Shown here piece by piece: positions 49,374 to 57,296 of a stretch of 64,000 bases of DNA. A model generated the notes under the pieces. It was not told the origin of the DNA. It ran no database searches and saw only the letters and a list, made by a program, of their open reading frames with translations. The first letter of the stretch is position 1, and every line of letters begins with the position of its first letter. The DNA is from SIG701 sp045539595 (lineage in GTDB: Bacteria; Bacillota; Clostridia; Oscillospirales; CAG-272). Both the position numbers and the translations under genes were made by a program. The DNA is taken from contig JAZQFQ010000038.1 of assembly GCA_045539595.1 (NCBI GenBank), forward strand, positions 1 through 64,000, in the 5' to 3' direction.

Positions 49374-50570
49374 TCAAATTTCCTTTCTCACTGCCATTTT
49401 GTCAAAGCAATCTGCCGCAGCCTTGTCTGCCTTTGCTAAAACATGCAGATAAATATTTGTTGTGTCAATCGAAGTATGCCCAAGACGGGAGGAAACCGTC
49501 TTGATATCACAGCCGTTTGCGAGAAGCAAGGTTGCCGATGTGTGACGTAAGCCGTGGAATTTCAGGTGACGAATGCCGTGTCGTTTCAGAAAATGGTCAA
49601 ACTGCTTTGTGGGCGTTTGCGGATTCATCACGTGACCGTCCGCTTCGGTGAAAACATAATTCCCACGATACCAACTGTCACCGAGATAGGCAATCCGCTT
49701 GTCCTGCTCAGACTTATGCTCGCGCAGTATGTCGCAAAGCACCTGCGGAATGGCAATGGTTCGGATACTGCTGACTGTCTTCGGCGGCTTCTCCCGTGCA
49801 GGCTCGCCATGGGGCTTATACACGCTTCGCTTGATGGATAGCGTCCCCGCGTCAAGGTCGATATCGTCCCATTTTAAGCCGACAATCTCACCTCGCCTTG
49901 CACCTGTGTACAGCGCAACCGAGATCACCGCGCGGATGTGTGTCGGCTCTTTTTCAAGGGCGTTGATGATGTTCTGCGTTTCGTTGTCATCGAACACTTC
50001 CACATCGGGAGCGATGGATTTCGGGATTTCCAGCTTCTTTGCATCGGCCGGATTGGAATGAACAAAGCCCTGCTTGCAGGCGAGCGTCATCACCGACTGC
50101 AGTACCGTGATGTATCGTTTGACCGTGGCAGGGGAGAGATATTTTCCTTTGCCGTCCTGACGGCTGCCCGGCTTCATGAGAATATTCACCATCTGCTGTG
50201 CGTGTGCAGGCTGAATTTCGGTGAGCTTCAGCTTCCCAAGCCGCGGAATAAAGAACTCGTCAAGCACTCTCTCGTAGAATTTCCAAGTGTCGGGAGATAG
50301 GATGGATGCTTTGATCTTTTTGTATTCGGTGCAGAAAGCAGAGAAGGTATATTCCTTCGGACAAGCCTTGATGATGTCGGCGTTCGCCTTGACTTCGCTT
50401 TCAAATGCAAAAATAAACTGTTCAAGTTCTTTCTGCTTTTTGCTTTCGGACAGGGATAGACTTGACGGGTGAAAGGTTTTTGACCGCTGAATCGGTTTTC
50501 CGTTTTCGTCAAGACCGCAGGATACGCGGATAAGGTATGTACCGTTTGCTCGTTTCGTGATGTTTGCCAT
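49374..50570 (-). CDS. int: Tyrosine integrase adjacent to tRNA-Pro (second of two in element 3)
   Basis: A 398-residue tyrosine recombinase. The arm-binding domain starts ITKRANGTYLIRVSCGLDEN; the core-binding domain spans about 85-170; catalytic Arg lies in ALYTGARRGEIVGLKW, then HGLRH at 339-343, LGHTSIDTT and Tyr 374 in NIYLH. It resembles the integrase at 47556 throughout, and both genes converge on the region of 49.3 kb. Its start lies 197 bp from the intact tRNA, with two arm-like repeats in the gap. RBS on the minus strand is TAGGAGGC. It is the best candidate for the enzyme that inserted element 3. Confidence 0.93.
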   Translation of the reverse strand: MANITKRANGTYLIRVSCGLDENGKPIQRSKTFHPSSLSLSESKKQKELEQFIFAFESEVKANADIIKACPKEYTFSAFCTEYKKIKASILSPDTWKFYERVLDEFFIPRLGKLKLTEIQPAHAQQMVNILMKPGSRQDGKGKYLSPATVKRYITVLQSVMTLACKQGFVHSNPADAKKLEIPKSIAPDVEVFDDNETQNIINALEKEPTHIRAVISVALYTGARRGEIVGLKWDDIDLDAGTLSIKRSVYKPHGEPAREKPPKTVSSIRTIAIPQVLCDILREHKSEQDKRIAYLGDSWYRGNYVFTEADGHVMNPQTPTKQFDHFLKRHGIRHLKFHGLRHTSATLLLANGCDIKTVSSRLGHTSIDTTNIYLHVLAKADKAAADCFDKMAVRKEI

Positions 50571-50624
50571 AAAAGCCTCCTAAAATTTTCATTTCAATCG
50601 GCTGATACAGCACTCCAAAAAAAC

Positions 50625-50642
50625 TATGCACATACTATGCAC
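50625..50642 (+). repeat. Two TATGCAC repeats, candidate integrase arm sites (right end of element 3)
   Basis: TATGCAC at 50625-50631 and 50636-50642, 11 bp apart, in the same sense as the four copies at 24562-24622. Confidence 0.65.
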
Positions 50643-50736
50643 AAAACCCGTTTTTGCCTCGATTTTAATAACAAAAAGTGTAGAGGCCAAATCTCGTAAC
50701 AACGGCGAAAAACAGAGTAAAAACGAGATAAAAAAA

Positions 50737-50765
50737 GAAAACGGAAGATTTTATCTCCCGTTTTC
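50737..50765 (-). terminator. Terminator of the tRNA-Pro gene, brought by element 3
   Basis: GAAAACGG (50737-50744) and CCGTTTTC (50758-50765) with inner AGAT/ATCT; on the minus strand it is followed by TTTTTT. It lies one base after the tRNA CCA end. Confidence 0.85.
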
Positions 50766-50766
50766 C

Positions 50767-50811
50767 TGGTCTGAGTGACTGGACTTGAACCAGCGGCCTC
50801 TACCACCCCAA
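50767..50811. repeat. att copy 3: the 3' half of the intact tRNA-Pro
   Basis: The 45-bp unit within the tRNA gene (CCA end to the anticodon loop) that recurs at 24411-24455 exactly and at 5553-5597 with one mismatch. It is the right boundary of element 3. Confidence 0.92.
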
Positions 50812-50842
50812 GGTAGCGCGCTACCAACTGCGCCACACCCAG
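50767..50842 (-). tRNA. tRNA-Pro (anticodon GGG)
   Basis: 76 nt with CCA encoded. Acceptor CTGGGTG pairs with CACTCAG (one G-T), D stem GCGC/GCGC, anticodon stem CTACC/GGTAG around loop TTGGGGT with anticodon GGG, T stem GCTGG/CCAGT around TTCAAGT. It decodes CCC and CCU codons. Its 3' half is the integration target of the three elements to the left. A good promoter lies upstream on the minus strand. Confidence 0.95.
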
Positions 50843-50863
50843 ATGCTCTCTCAAAGCCTAATT

Positions 50864-50892
50864 ATTATAGCACATCACTTTGCGCGCGTCAA
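50864..50892 (-). promoter_or_regulatory. Promoter of tRNA-Pro
   Basis: On the minus strand TTGACG (50892-50887), a 17-bp spacer, TATAAT (50869-50864), about 22 bp before the tRNA 5' end. Confidence 0.88.
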
Positions 50893-51050
50893 GTGTTTTT
50901 TCATATTTTTTGTAATTTTGTGCAATAGATAAATATTGCGCGATTCTACGGGCGGAATATTGCACATTTCGATACATAAATCGTCCCGGGGCGTGGAACA
51001 CTTATATGTGAAATCGCAACGGTTTCAATTCAAACACAGGAGATTGAACT
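50893..51050. other. Gap between the tRNA promoter and the DUF1540 gene
   Basis: No gene. It must hold the promoter of the DUF1540 gene, but no strong -35/-10 pair was found. The RBS ACAGGAG is at 51034. Confidence 0.4.
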
Positions 51051-51242
51051 ATGGAAAACAAGACCGCCAACTACTGTATTGCCTGCACCGTTACCCAGTG
51101 CCGCAATCACGTCAAGACTGCCAACTATTGCGCTTTGGATAAGATCCAGGTAGGCACCCACGAATCCAATCCCACCGTCAGCCAGTGTACGGATTGCGAA
51201 TCTTTTGTGGCCGAGAAGTCCTGCGGAAACTGCAACAGCTGA
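51051..51242 (+). CDS. DUF1540 small cysteine-rich protein
   Basis: A 63-residue protein with eight Cys: NYCIACTVTQCRNHVKTANY, then CALDKIQVG and SQCTDCESFVAEKSCGNCNS. The spacing is that of the DUF1540 domain, common in Clostridia, likely a metal-binding module of unknown role, sometimes linked to spores. The start ATG 51051 has AGGAG 9 bp upstream. It is a single-gene transcript ended by the hairpin at 51252. Confidence 0.85.
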   Translation: MENKTANYCIACTVTQCRNHVKTANYCALDKIQVGTHESNPTVSQCTDCESFVAEKSCGNCNS

Positions 51243-51251
51243 TAGAAAAGA

Positions 51252-51288
51252 GATAACCGGAGGGCATATGCCTTCCGGTTATCTTTTG
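51252..51288. terminator. Bidirectional terminator
   Basis: GATAACCGGA and TCCGGTTATC enclose GGGCATATGCCT (itself hairpin-forming), then TTTTG. It serves the DUF1540 gene and the minus-strand DUF4358 gene that ends at 51292. Confidence 0.88.
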
Positions 51289-51291
51289 TGA

Positions 51292-51783
51292 TTATTTCTC
51301 AATCAAAGCGGTGGATACGGCCTCAAACAGCGCGGTTTTGTCTGCGTCAGACAGGATTCCGTACACCACATACCGGCCGAATACCTTGTATTCCGCGTCC
51401 CGCAACTTGGGATACTCCTCTACCAGATACATGCCGGTCCATTCCTCGTTTCGCTGGGTCAGGTAGTCCTGCACGGCCTTTTCCACGGCGGCGGTGTCGT
51501 CACCAATCGCCTTAATGATGCCGATTTCGTCCAAAGAGGACCCGGTGTTTTGCATATAGATGGAGCAGTCCTCCATGATGGACGTGTCCAGCATCATGCG
51601 GTAGCGGATGTAGTCTTCGTCGGCGGCGGCCAGAGGAGCATCGGGGGAAACGACCTCGGCAACGGAAGCATATACATCGGCAGATGCGATATCGGCGCGA
51701 TAGGTGGGGGCAGCATTTCCTTTGCAGGAAGGAAGTGCCAACAGCATCAGTGTCAAAAGCGCAGTCAGGATTCGTTTTTTCAT
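51292..51783 (-). CDS. DUF4358 lipoprotein
   Basis: A 163-residue lipoprotein: signal KKRILTALLTLMLLALPSC with lipid-attachment Cys near 20. The mature domain has ADEDYIRYRMMLDTSIMEDC, then SLDEIGIIKAIGDDTAAVEK and VEEYPKLRDAEYKVFGRYVV, the DUF4358 pattern. Such proteins are often encoded beside SGNH hydrolases and MBOAT acyltransferases in clostridia and are thought to take part in surface polymer acylation. It is the last gene of a minus-strand run with an SGNH hydrolase (17-bp gap). Confidence 0.82.
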   Translation of the reverse strand: MKKRILTALLTLMLLALPSCKGNAAPTYRADIASADVYASVAEVVSPDAPLAAADEDYIRYRMMLDTSIMEDCSIYMQNTGSSLDEIGIIKAIGDDTAAVEKAVQDYLTQRNEEWTGMYLVEEYPKLRDAEYKVFGRYVVYGILSDADKTALFEAVSTALIEK

Positions 51784-51800
51784 GGATGTCCGGTCCTTTC

Positions 51801-52790
51801 TTATTCGGTGATGTATCCCGGCAGGGCATGGGTGCGGATGTAATTCAGTACGATGCCGCAGGAATCGGCGTTCAGGTGCAGTCCGTCGCCGTTCTGATAG
51901 GATTCCGGCAAGAATCCTTCCTCATCGGCAAGTACGCGGATCGTGTCCAGATAATGGATGCCGCAATCCTCCGCTACTTGGCGGATCCATTCATTGGCAA
52001 GGCGGATGCGTTCGTTGTTGATGGACTTGGTCTTTTCCCAGCTCCGTGCCACGGGATAAATGGATTGCAGAATGATCTCTGTATCGGGGGATGCATCCTG
52101 AATCAACTTGACCAGTTTGGTGTATACGGAGATGAAGTAATCTTTTTTATCGTGCATGTACGAGATGCCGTTCACACCCAACGTGATGACCATGATCTCG
52201 GGCTTCTTTTGCGCAACTGCTTCCTTGATGGTGATTTCATCGCCCGTTTCCGGGTACAGAATTGTCGTGGTCAGAGCCAGATCCAGGGACAGTGTGCGAG
52301 ATTTGGGCGTCCACACCTGCAGACTTTCCCGTCCGCCGCTCAATACCCCGTAATACAGGAGGGAATAGGTGGTGGAGTCACCGAGAAATACGATTCTATC
52401 CTGATATTCCACGCCGGCATCCGGGGTTTCACCCAGGATATAGTCACCGCTGGGCGGAGTGTCCGGAACATACGAGGTATTCGGCTCCGTCGCGGGCGGA
52501 TCGGTAATCGGTGCCTCGGTAGTTACGGGATCGGTGGCGGGGGGATTGGTGACCGGATCTTCCGTGGTACCATCAGGGGCGGTTGTCGTGTCCTCCGCCG
52601 ATCCGGTGTCCTTGGGAGGAATGCCCGGGGCGGGATCGGTGACGGGAGGTTGGGTGTCCTTCGGCCCTGTGCGCTGGAATAAGGCACCGTGGGACGCAAC
52701 CAACCCGGCTACAATCAGAACGCACGCCATGATCGCGACCACCACAAAGAAGAAGTGGGAGTTGGTAGATGATTTATAGTTTTTATACAT
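51801..52790 (-). CDS. Membrane-anchored SGNH/GDSL hydrolase
   Basis: A 329-residue protein with a cytoplasmic start, one membrane helix (FFFVVVAIMACVLIVAGLVA, about 13-32), a long Pro/Thr/Asp-rich linker (40-110) and an outer SGNH domain. Block I is VFLGDSTTYSLLYYG with Ser near 139; the Asn-bearing block is ITLGVNGISYM; block V is NGDGLHLNADS with catalytic Asp and His. It likely removes or transfers acetyl groups on surface polysaccharide. Operon with DUF4358 and a small membrane protein. Confidence 0.87.
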   Translation of the reverse strand: MYKNYKSSTNSHFFFVVVAIMACVLIVAGLVASHGALFQRTGPKDTQPPVTDPAPGIPPKDTGSAEDTTTAPDGTTEDPVTNPPATDPVTTEAPITDPPATEPNTSYVPDTPPSGDYILGETPDAGVEYQDRIVFLGDSTTYSLLYYGVLSGGRESLQVWTPKSRTLSLDLALTTTILYPETGDEITIKEAVAQKKPEIMVITLGVNGISYMHDKKDYFISVYTKLVKLIQDASPDTEIILQSIYPVARSWEKTKSINNERIRLANEWIRQVAEDCGIHYLDTIRVLADEEGFLPESYQNGDGLHLNADSCGIVLNYIRTHALPGYITE

Positions 52791-52816
52791 ACAATTGCCT
52801 GCTTATACAACAAAGA

Positions 52817-53257
52817 TTATTTTTTGACTTTCTTGAACTGGCTTTCATAAGCGGATTCCCGATTCTGCTTGGCGCGGCCGAGGGAGCGGATAAACGCAAG
52901 AATCACGGTGCAGGCGGCGTAAACCAGGGTAAAGGCGGTCAGGATGACCAACACACTGCCCGCGTTGACGGCGGTTTGTCCCCATACGATAAATATGACA
53001 GAGAAAATCATCGTGCATGCACCGTAGTGCAGGAGCAGTTTCAACGCATACGGCAGCTTAGTGCGGAGCACCAGCTGATTGGCCGATTCGAACAGAATAC
53101 AAAATACCAGAAGCATATACATCATCTGCAGCGTGGGAATCCACTGATGCCCGGGCTCAGCTGCCAGGCTGCCGCAGGTGTACAAAAGCAGGGTGACAAC
53201 GGTAAAATATATACAGGCCACGGACAAAATTTTGCCCAGCCGTGCGAGTGCTTTCAT
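52817..53257 (-). CDS. Four-helix membrane protein, DUF3021-like
   Basis: A 146-residue membrane protein with four predicted helices: LSVACIYFTVVTLLLYTC, IPTLQMMYMLLVFCILFES, LHYGACTMIFSVIFIVWG and LVILTAFTLVYAACTVILAF, then a basic tail. Layout and size match DUF3021-type proteins. I chose ATG at 53257 (MKALARLG) with AAAGGGG upstream on the minus strand. Function unknown. Next to cell-surface genes. Confidence 0.7.
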   Translation of the reverse strand: MKALARLGKILSVACIYFTVVTLLLYTCGSLAAEPGHQWIPTLQMMYMLLVFCILFESANQLVLRTKLPYALKLLLHYGACTMIFSVIFIVWGQTAVNAGSVLVILTAFTLVYAACTVILAFIRSLGRAKQNRESAYESQFKKVKK

Positions 53258-53374
53258 GGACGAATAACCCCTTTGCGCAAATTCTCTACATAGGATACCA
53301 TGGAAATGCATTTTTTGCAAGAGAATCGAGGAGATTTGCGCGTTTTTGCGAGGATTTTACAAATTATTCACCAT

Positions 53375-54355
53375 CTAATCGAGGGAATTCTCCGCAATCC
53401 GCACAGCTTTGGCGTGAAGTTCTCCGTCCTCACCTTTATAGACGGTGCTTGCGTTGCGGGATAGAAATTTTGTCAATTCATACATATCAATCCAGATCTG
53501 GTTCCAGCCATCTTTTTGGCAAGGGTCGAAAATCAACTGCATCCCATAATGCAAGTGGGGAACATCGATATTGTTTGTGTTTTCCTTTCGGCTGTATCCG
53601 GTCATTCCCAGATAGCCGATAACCTCGCCCGCGTCCACGATCTTTCCCTCATACATATCCGTATAGGGATGATTTTTGCGCAGATGCGCATAGTAATAGT
53701 ATCGCTTTCCGTCAAAGGAGCGGATGCCCAGCCGCCATCCGCCGTACTGATTCCATCCGCAGGCTTCCACATAGCCGCCTTCCACGGCAATGATCGGTGT
53801 TCCCACACTGCCCATGAGGTCGTGTCCCAGGTGCTTGCGCTTGTACCCGTAGGAACGGGATGAGCCAAAATCGTCGTAGTGGCTGTAGCCATATCCTTGG
53901 GCGATCGGCGCAAAGGCCCGCAGGCCGTATCCGTCGGTGCAGGTTCCATCCGAGGCAATTTCCCGGTAGGGACCTACTATACCATCCAGCACTGTACCGT
54001 ATGCTTCCTTGTAATAGGCGAATGCCTTTTCGTTTTTAGACAATATGCAAAAATCCGTTCCGTCCGCATACGATGCGATCAATGCCTTCAGATCGGACCT
54101 CTTGTACCGCGAGAAATCCCCGCCGTAGCGGACTCCCAATGCGGCCAATAACTCCACCCAGTTCACCTCCCGCTCCGATCCGTGGGTATCCATGTCCGCC
54201 TGCAGGGCAGCTTCCATGGCCTCTGCGGTCACGTCAAAATCTACCCATTTGATGTATTTCTTATCCGTATCCTCTGTTTCGCTTGCGTATGCCCGAACCA
54301 TTCCCCCGCCGGCGATGGCGGCGGCAAGAACGATTGCCATCCATTTTTTATACAT
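53375..54355 (-). CDS. Secreted M23-family (LytM-type) peptidase
   Basis: A 326-residue exported protein. Signal peptide MYKKWMAIVLAAAIAGGGMV, cleaved near residue 25. A helical domain of about 130 residues follows. The C-terminal M23 domain has KHLGHDLMGSVGTPI with zinc His and Asp, YYYYAHLRKNHPYTD and VPHLHYGMQL with the HxH ligands. It should cut peptide bridges in peptidoglycan. The start ATG is at 54355; a long open frame upstream is non-coding. It is read away from nusB. Confidence 0.88.
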   Translation of the reverse strand: MYKKWMAIVLAAAIAGGGMVRAYASETEDTDKKYIKWVDFDVTAEAMEAALQADMDTHGSEREVNWVELLAALGVRYGGDFSRYKRSDLKALIASYADGTDFCILSKNEKAFAYYKEAYGTVLDGIVGPYREIASDGTCTDGYGLRAFAPIAQGYGYSHYDDFGSSRSYGYKRKHLGHDLMGSVGTPIIAVEGGYVEACGWNQYGGWRLGIRSFDGKRYYYYAHLRKNHPYTDMYEGKIVDAGEVIGYLGMTGYSRKENTNNIDVPHLHYGMQLIFDPCQKDGWNQIWIDMYELTKFLSRNASTVYKGEDGELHAKAVRIAENSLD

Positions 54356-54641
54356 TGTTTTCCATTCCTCGCGTGATGTGTTGTATGCATATACAGTATA
54401 AATATGTGTTGGGCCAAGGAGGAATATGCCTGCCGCCTTTTGGCGGAAATGGATTTTCTCCGGTGCAATCTCTACAATAAATATATTTTCCGACAGGCAG
54501 AAATCCAGTGAATAAATTCCTTCAACGGATTGACAATACAGGCGCGGGAATGTATAATATACAATGAATAAATTTAGATAATTATATGTTATTATATGCA
54601 ACTGAGGAAAGGATCTGCCCCATCGGGCAGTTGTGCTGTGT
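54356..54641. other. Divergent intergenic region
   Basis: 286 bp between the M23 peptidase (minus) and nusB (plus). It is AT-rich near 54540-54600 and carries TTGACA (54529-54534) with TATAAT-like sequence at about 54553, a likely nusB operon promoter. GCCGCCTTTTGGCGG near 54431 is a small hairpin. Confidence 0.55.
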
Positions 54642-55073
54642 ATGTCCAGACGTAAAGAGAGAGAAACAGTTTTCCAGCTTTTGTTTGAAACGGAATTTCA
54701 TATGTCCGAGACTCCGTCCGTAATCTATGCCAACGCCTTTGAATTGCGCGGCATGGAGGAGACGCCCTACATACGGGATACCTATTTCGGGGCTTTGGAG
54801 CATCGGGCGGAAACGGATGCCTTGATTGCGCAGAACGCCCATAAGTGGAAATTGTCCCGTATGGCGGCTGTGACCCGCTCCATTCTCCGCCTGGCGGTGT
54901 ATGAGATTCTGTGGGGGGAGGTTCCGCCCCGCGCCGCCATCAACGAAGCGGTGGAGCTGGCCAAGATCTATGACGATGAGGCGGCGCCTGCGTTCATCAA
55001 CGGCATTCTGAATCAGATTGCCAAAGAGAGCGGCAAACTGACAGCCCCCGCCGAGACGGAAACGGCCGAATGA
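54642..55073 (+). CDS. nusB: Transcription antitermination factor NusB
   Basis: A 143-residue helical RNA-binding protein that, with NusE (S10), binds boxA of rRNA leaders. Core features: SRRKERETVFQLLFETEFHM at the start, LSRMAAVTRSILRLAVYEIL in the middle, and PPRAAINEAVELAKIYDDEA with FINGILNQIAKE at the end. ATG 54642 is chosen because families start with a basic helix there; a GTG lies 9 bp upstream. The gene after it overlaps by four bases. First gene of the housekeeping operon. Confidence 0.93.
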   Translation: MSRRKERETVFQLLFETEFHMSETPSVIYANAFELRGMEETPYIRDTYFGALEHRAETDALIAQNAHKWKLSRMAAVTRSILRLAVYEILWGEVPPRAAINEAVELAKIYDDEAAPAFINGILNQIAKESGKLTAPAETETAE

Positions 55074-56062
55074 GCAAGCGACTGTTCGCCGGTATTGATA
55101 CCAGCAATTACACCACCTCGGCGGCACTGTGCGATGAGGCGGGGAATGTGCTCTGCAACGCAAAACAGCTTCTTCCCGTAGCGGAAGGGGAGCGGGGACT
55201 GCGGCAGAGCGATGCCGTGTTCCACCATGTGCGCAATCTGCCCACGGTAGTGTCGCAGCTGCGCCGCGCGGTGGCGGATGCCAAGGAAAAAGAGCCTTGC
55301 GAGATCGTCGCCATCGGCGTGTCAGCGTATCCCCGGGATGCAGAGGGATCGTATATGCCTTGCTTTTTGTCCGGTATGGCGGCGGCAGAGACCGCCGGTG
55401 CCATGCTGGGCGTACCTGTGCTTCCGTTTTCCCATCAGGCGGGGCACGTGATGGCGGCTCTTCATTCTGCCGATGCCATGCATCTGATCGGGAAACCGTT
55501 TGCCGCCTTTCATGTGTCCGGCGGCACCACGGAAGTGCTGTATGTAGAGCCCCACGGGGAGCACGTGTTCCATGTGACCAAGTTGGGCGGTACCAATGAT
55601 ATCAACGCAGGACAGGCCATCGACCGGGCCGGCGTGTATATGGGGCTTCGTTTTCCCGCCGGAGCGGAAATGGAACGGTTGGCCGAAACCTATACGGGGA
55701 AAGTACAGCGAGCCAAAGTGTCCGTCAGCGGCCTGACGTGCAATCTGTCCGGCGTGGAGAATAAAGCGCGGCAGATGTACGATACCACGGGCGACGCGGC
55801 CATGACCTCCGCCTTCGTTCTGGATTTTGTGGGACGCACTTTGTGCGGTCTGCGGGATCATCTGCGAGAGACTCATGGGGATTTGCCCATCGTGTACGCG
55901 GGCGGCGTTATGAGCTGTCAGCGCATCCGCCATATGCTGGCGGAGGAGGGGGCCTATTTCGCACAGCCCCGTTTTTCATCGGATAATGCGGCGGGAACGG
56001 CTTTGCTCGCCCGCCATACCTATTTGCAATCGGAGAGAGATCATGTCGGAGATCATGCATAA
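55070..56062 (+). CDS. TsaD/Kae1-like protein (O-sialoglycoprotein endopeptidase paralogue)
   Basis: A 330-residue ASKHA-fold protein. The start AGIDTSNYTTSAALCDEAGN and the metal-binding SHQAGH (HxxxH near 123) match TsaD/Kae1; later VSGGTTEVL, YAGGVMSC and SSDNAAGTALLA (with the conserved Asp) follow. TsaD makes threonylcarbamoyl-adenosine in tRNA. In Clostridia a second, more divergent copy often lies between nusB and xseA, and this one fits it, so the name tsaD should be reserved until the rest of the genome is seen. ATGA overlap with nusB. Confidence 0.8.
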   Translation: MSKRLFAGIDTSNYTTSAALCDEAGNVLCNAKQLLPVAEGERGLRQSDAVFHHVRNLPTVVSQLRRAVADAKEKEPCEIVAIGVSAYPRDAEGSYMPCFLSGMAAAETAGAMLGVPVLPFSHQAGHVMAALHSADAMHLIGKPFAAFHVSGGTTEVLYVEPHGEHVFHVTKLGGTNDINAGQAIDRAGVYMGLRFPAGAEMERLAETYTGKVQRAKVSVSGLTCNLSGVENKARQMYDTTGDAAMTSAFVLDFVGRTLCGLRDHLRETHGDLPIVYAGGVMSCQRIRHMLAEEGAYFAQPRFSSDNAAGTALLARHTYLQSERDHVGDHA

Positions 56063-57296
56063 TACCCCGTCGGAAAGCGGCTGCTTTCCCGGCGCGGTTA
56101 CCGTTACCCAACTGAATGAATTCGTCAAGCAGCTCATCGACGGCTCCACCCATCTGGCCGATGTGTATGTGAAGGGCGAGATCTCCAATTTCAAGAATCA
56201 TTACGGCACGGGCCACTTCTATTTTACTTTGAAGGATGACGGCGGTCTGATCCGCGCGGTCATGTTCCGCTCCAGCGCGGCAAAATTGAAATTCATGCCG
56301 GAGAACGGCATGCGCGTGGTGGTCCACGGACGGGTGTCCGCCTTTGTCCGGGACGGACAGTATCAGCTGTACGCAGATTCTCTGGAGCCGGACGGCGTCG
56401 GTGCCTTGTATATCGCTTACGAACAATTGAAAAAACGGCTGGAGAGCGAGGGATTGTTCGACCCCTCCCGGAAAAAGCCCCTGCCGAAGATTCCCACCCG
56501 CGTGGGTATCATCACCTCCGCCACCGGTGCCGCTGTGCGGGATATGATCCACGTGGCGGGACGCCGATTCCCCTTCGCTAAGTTGATTCTGTACCCATCC
56601 CTCGTGCAGGGGCCGGGTGCGGCGGCACAGCTGATCGAAGGTGTTCAGTATTTCAACCGCACAGCCTCCGTGGATGTGATCATTATCGGCCGCGGCGGCG
56701 GGTCCATTGAGGATCTGTGGGCCTTCAACGACGAGCAGCTGGCACGGACCGTGGCCGCATCGCGGATACCCATCATTTCCGCCGTGGGACACGAAACGGA
56801 TTTCACCATCTGCGATTTTGTGGCCGACCGGCGGGCACCAACCCCCTCCGCCGCGGCGGAGATCGCTCTGCCGGAAACGGCCGAATTGAAGCGGAAAATC
56901 AACAATATCATCTCCCGGGAGAACGCGGTGCTGACGCAAGTCATTGCCCGCCGCCGGGAATATCTGACACGCCTGTCGGATTCCCGTGCGCTCCGCAGTC
57001 CCATGAATTTCATCGACGATAAGCGGATGCATCTGACCACGCTGGCGGAACGGCTCGCGTTGTCCCAGACCAATTCGCTCTCGATCAAACAGGCACAGCT
57101 GAAAGCCATCGCGGGAAAGATGGAGGCACTGAATCCTCTGTCTGTTCTGTCCCGCGGATACAGCGCCGTGTACGGTGAGAACGGCGAGATCATCAAACAC
57201 ACCGATCAACTTACACCCGGCGCGTCCATCACCTTCCGCCTGGCGGACGGGGAAGCGGATGCGCAGATTCGGGAAGTACGGAGGAATCCATCATGA
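56043..57296 (+). CDS. xseA: Exodeoxyribonuclease VII large subunit
   Basis: A 417-residue large subunit of ExoVII, which degrades single-stranded DNA from both ends. N-terminal OB-fold (TVTQLNEFVKQLIDGSTHLA, then YVKGEISNFKNHYGTGHFYF), then the catalytic part with KIPTRVGIITSATGAAVRDM and VIIIGRGGGSIEDLWAFNDE, VGHETDFTICDFVADRRAPT. The coiled-coil C-terminal half ends NPLSVLSRGYS. ATG 56043 overlaps the upstream gene by 20 bp. The small subunit gene follows with a four-base overlap. Confidence 0.94.
   Translation: MSEIMHNTPSESGCFPGAVTVTQLNEFVKQLIDGSTHLADVYVKGEISNFKNHYGTGHFYFTLKDDGGLIRAVMFRSSAAKLKFMPENGMRVVVHGRVSAFVRDGQYQLYADSLEPDGVGALYIAYEQLKKRLESEGLFDPSRKKPLPKIPTRVGIITSATGAAVRDMIHVAGRRFPFAKLILYPSLVQGPGAAAQLIEGVQYFNRTASVDVIIIGRGGGSIEDLWAFNDEQLARTVAASRIPIISAVGHETDFTICDFVADRRAPTPSAAAEIALPETAELKRKINNIISRENAVLTQVIARRREYLTRLSDSRALRSPMNFIDDKRMHLTTLAERLALSQTNSLSIKQAQLKAIAGKMEALNPLSVLSRGYSAVYGENGEIIKHTDQLTPGASITFRLADGEADAQIREVRRNPS

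Larger units (their letters stand above)
24411..50811. mobile_element. Element 3: defence-rich integrative element between att copy 2 and the intact tRNA
   Basis: A 26.4-kb unit bounded by identical 45-bp tRNA repeats, with TATGCAC repeats at both ends (24562-24622 and 50625-50642). An integrase gene lies next to the intact tRNA, as usual. Contents: a type I restriction system with inserted genes, a macro/ArsC/vWA set, Fic, HTH regulators, a RepA-like helicase and a ribbon-helix-helix-like gene beside a long non-coding region. No relaxase is visible. It is the unit next to the tRNA, so on simple accretion it arrived last. Confidence 0.78.
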
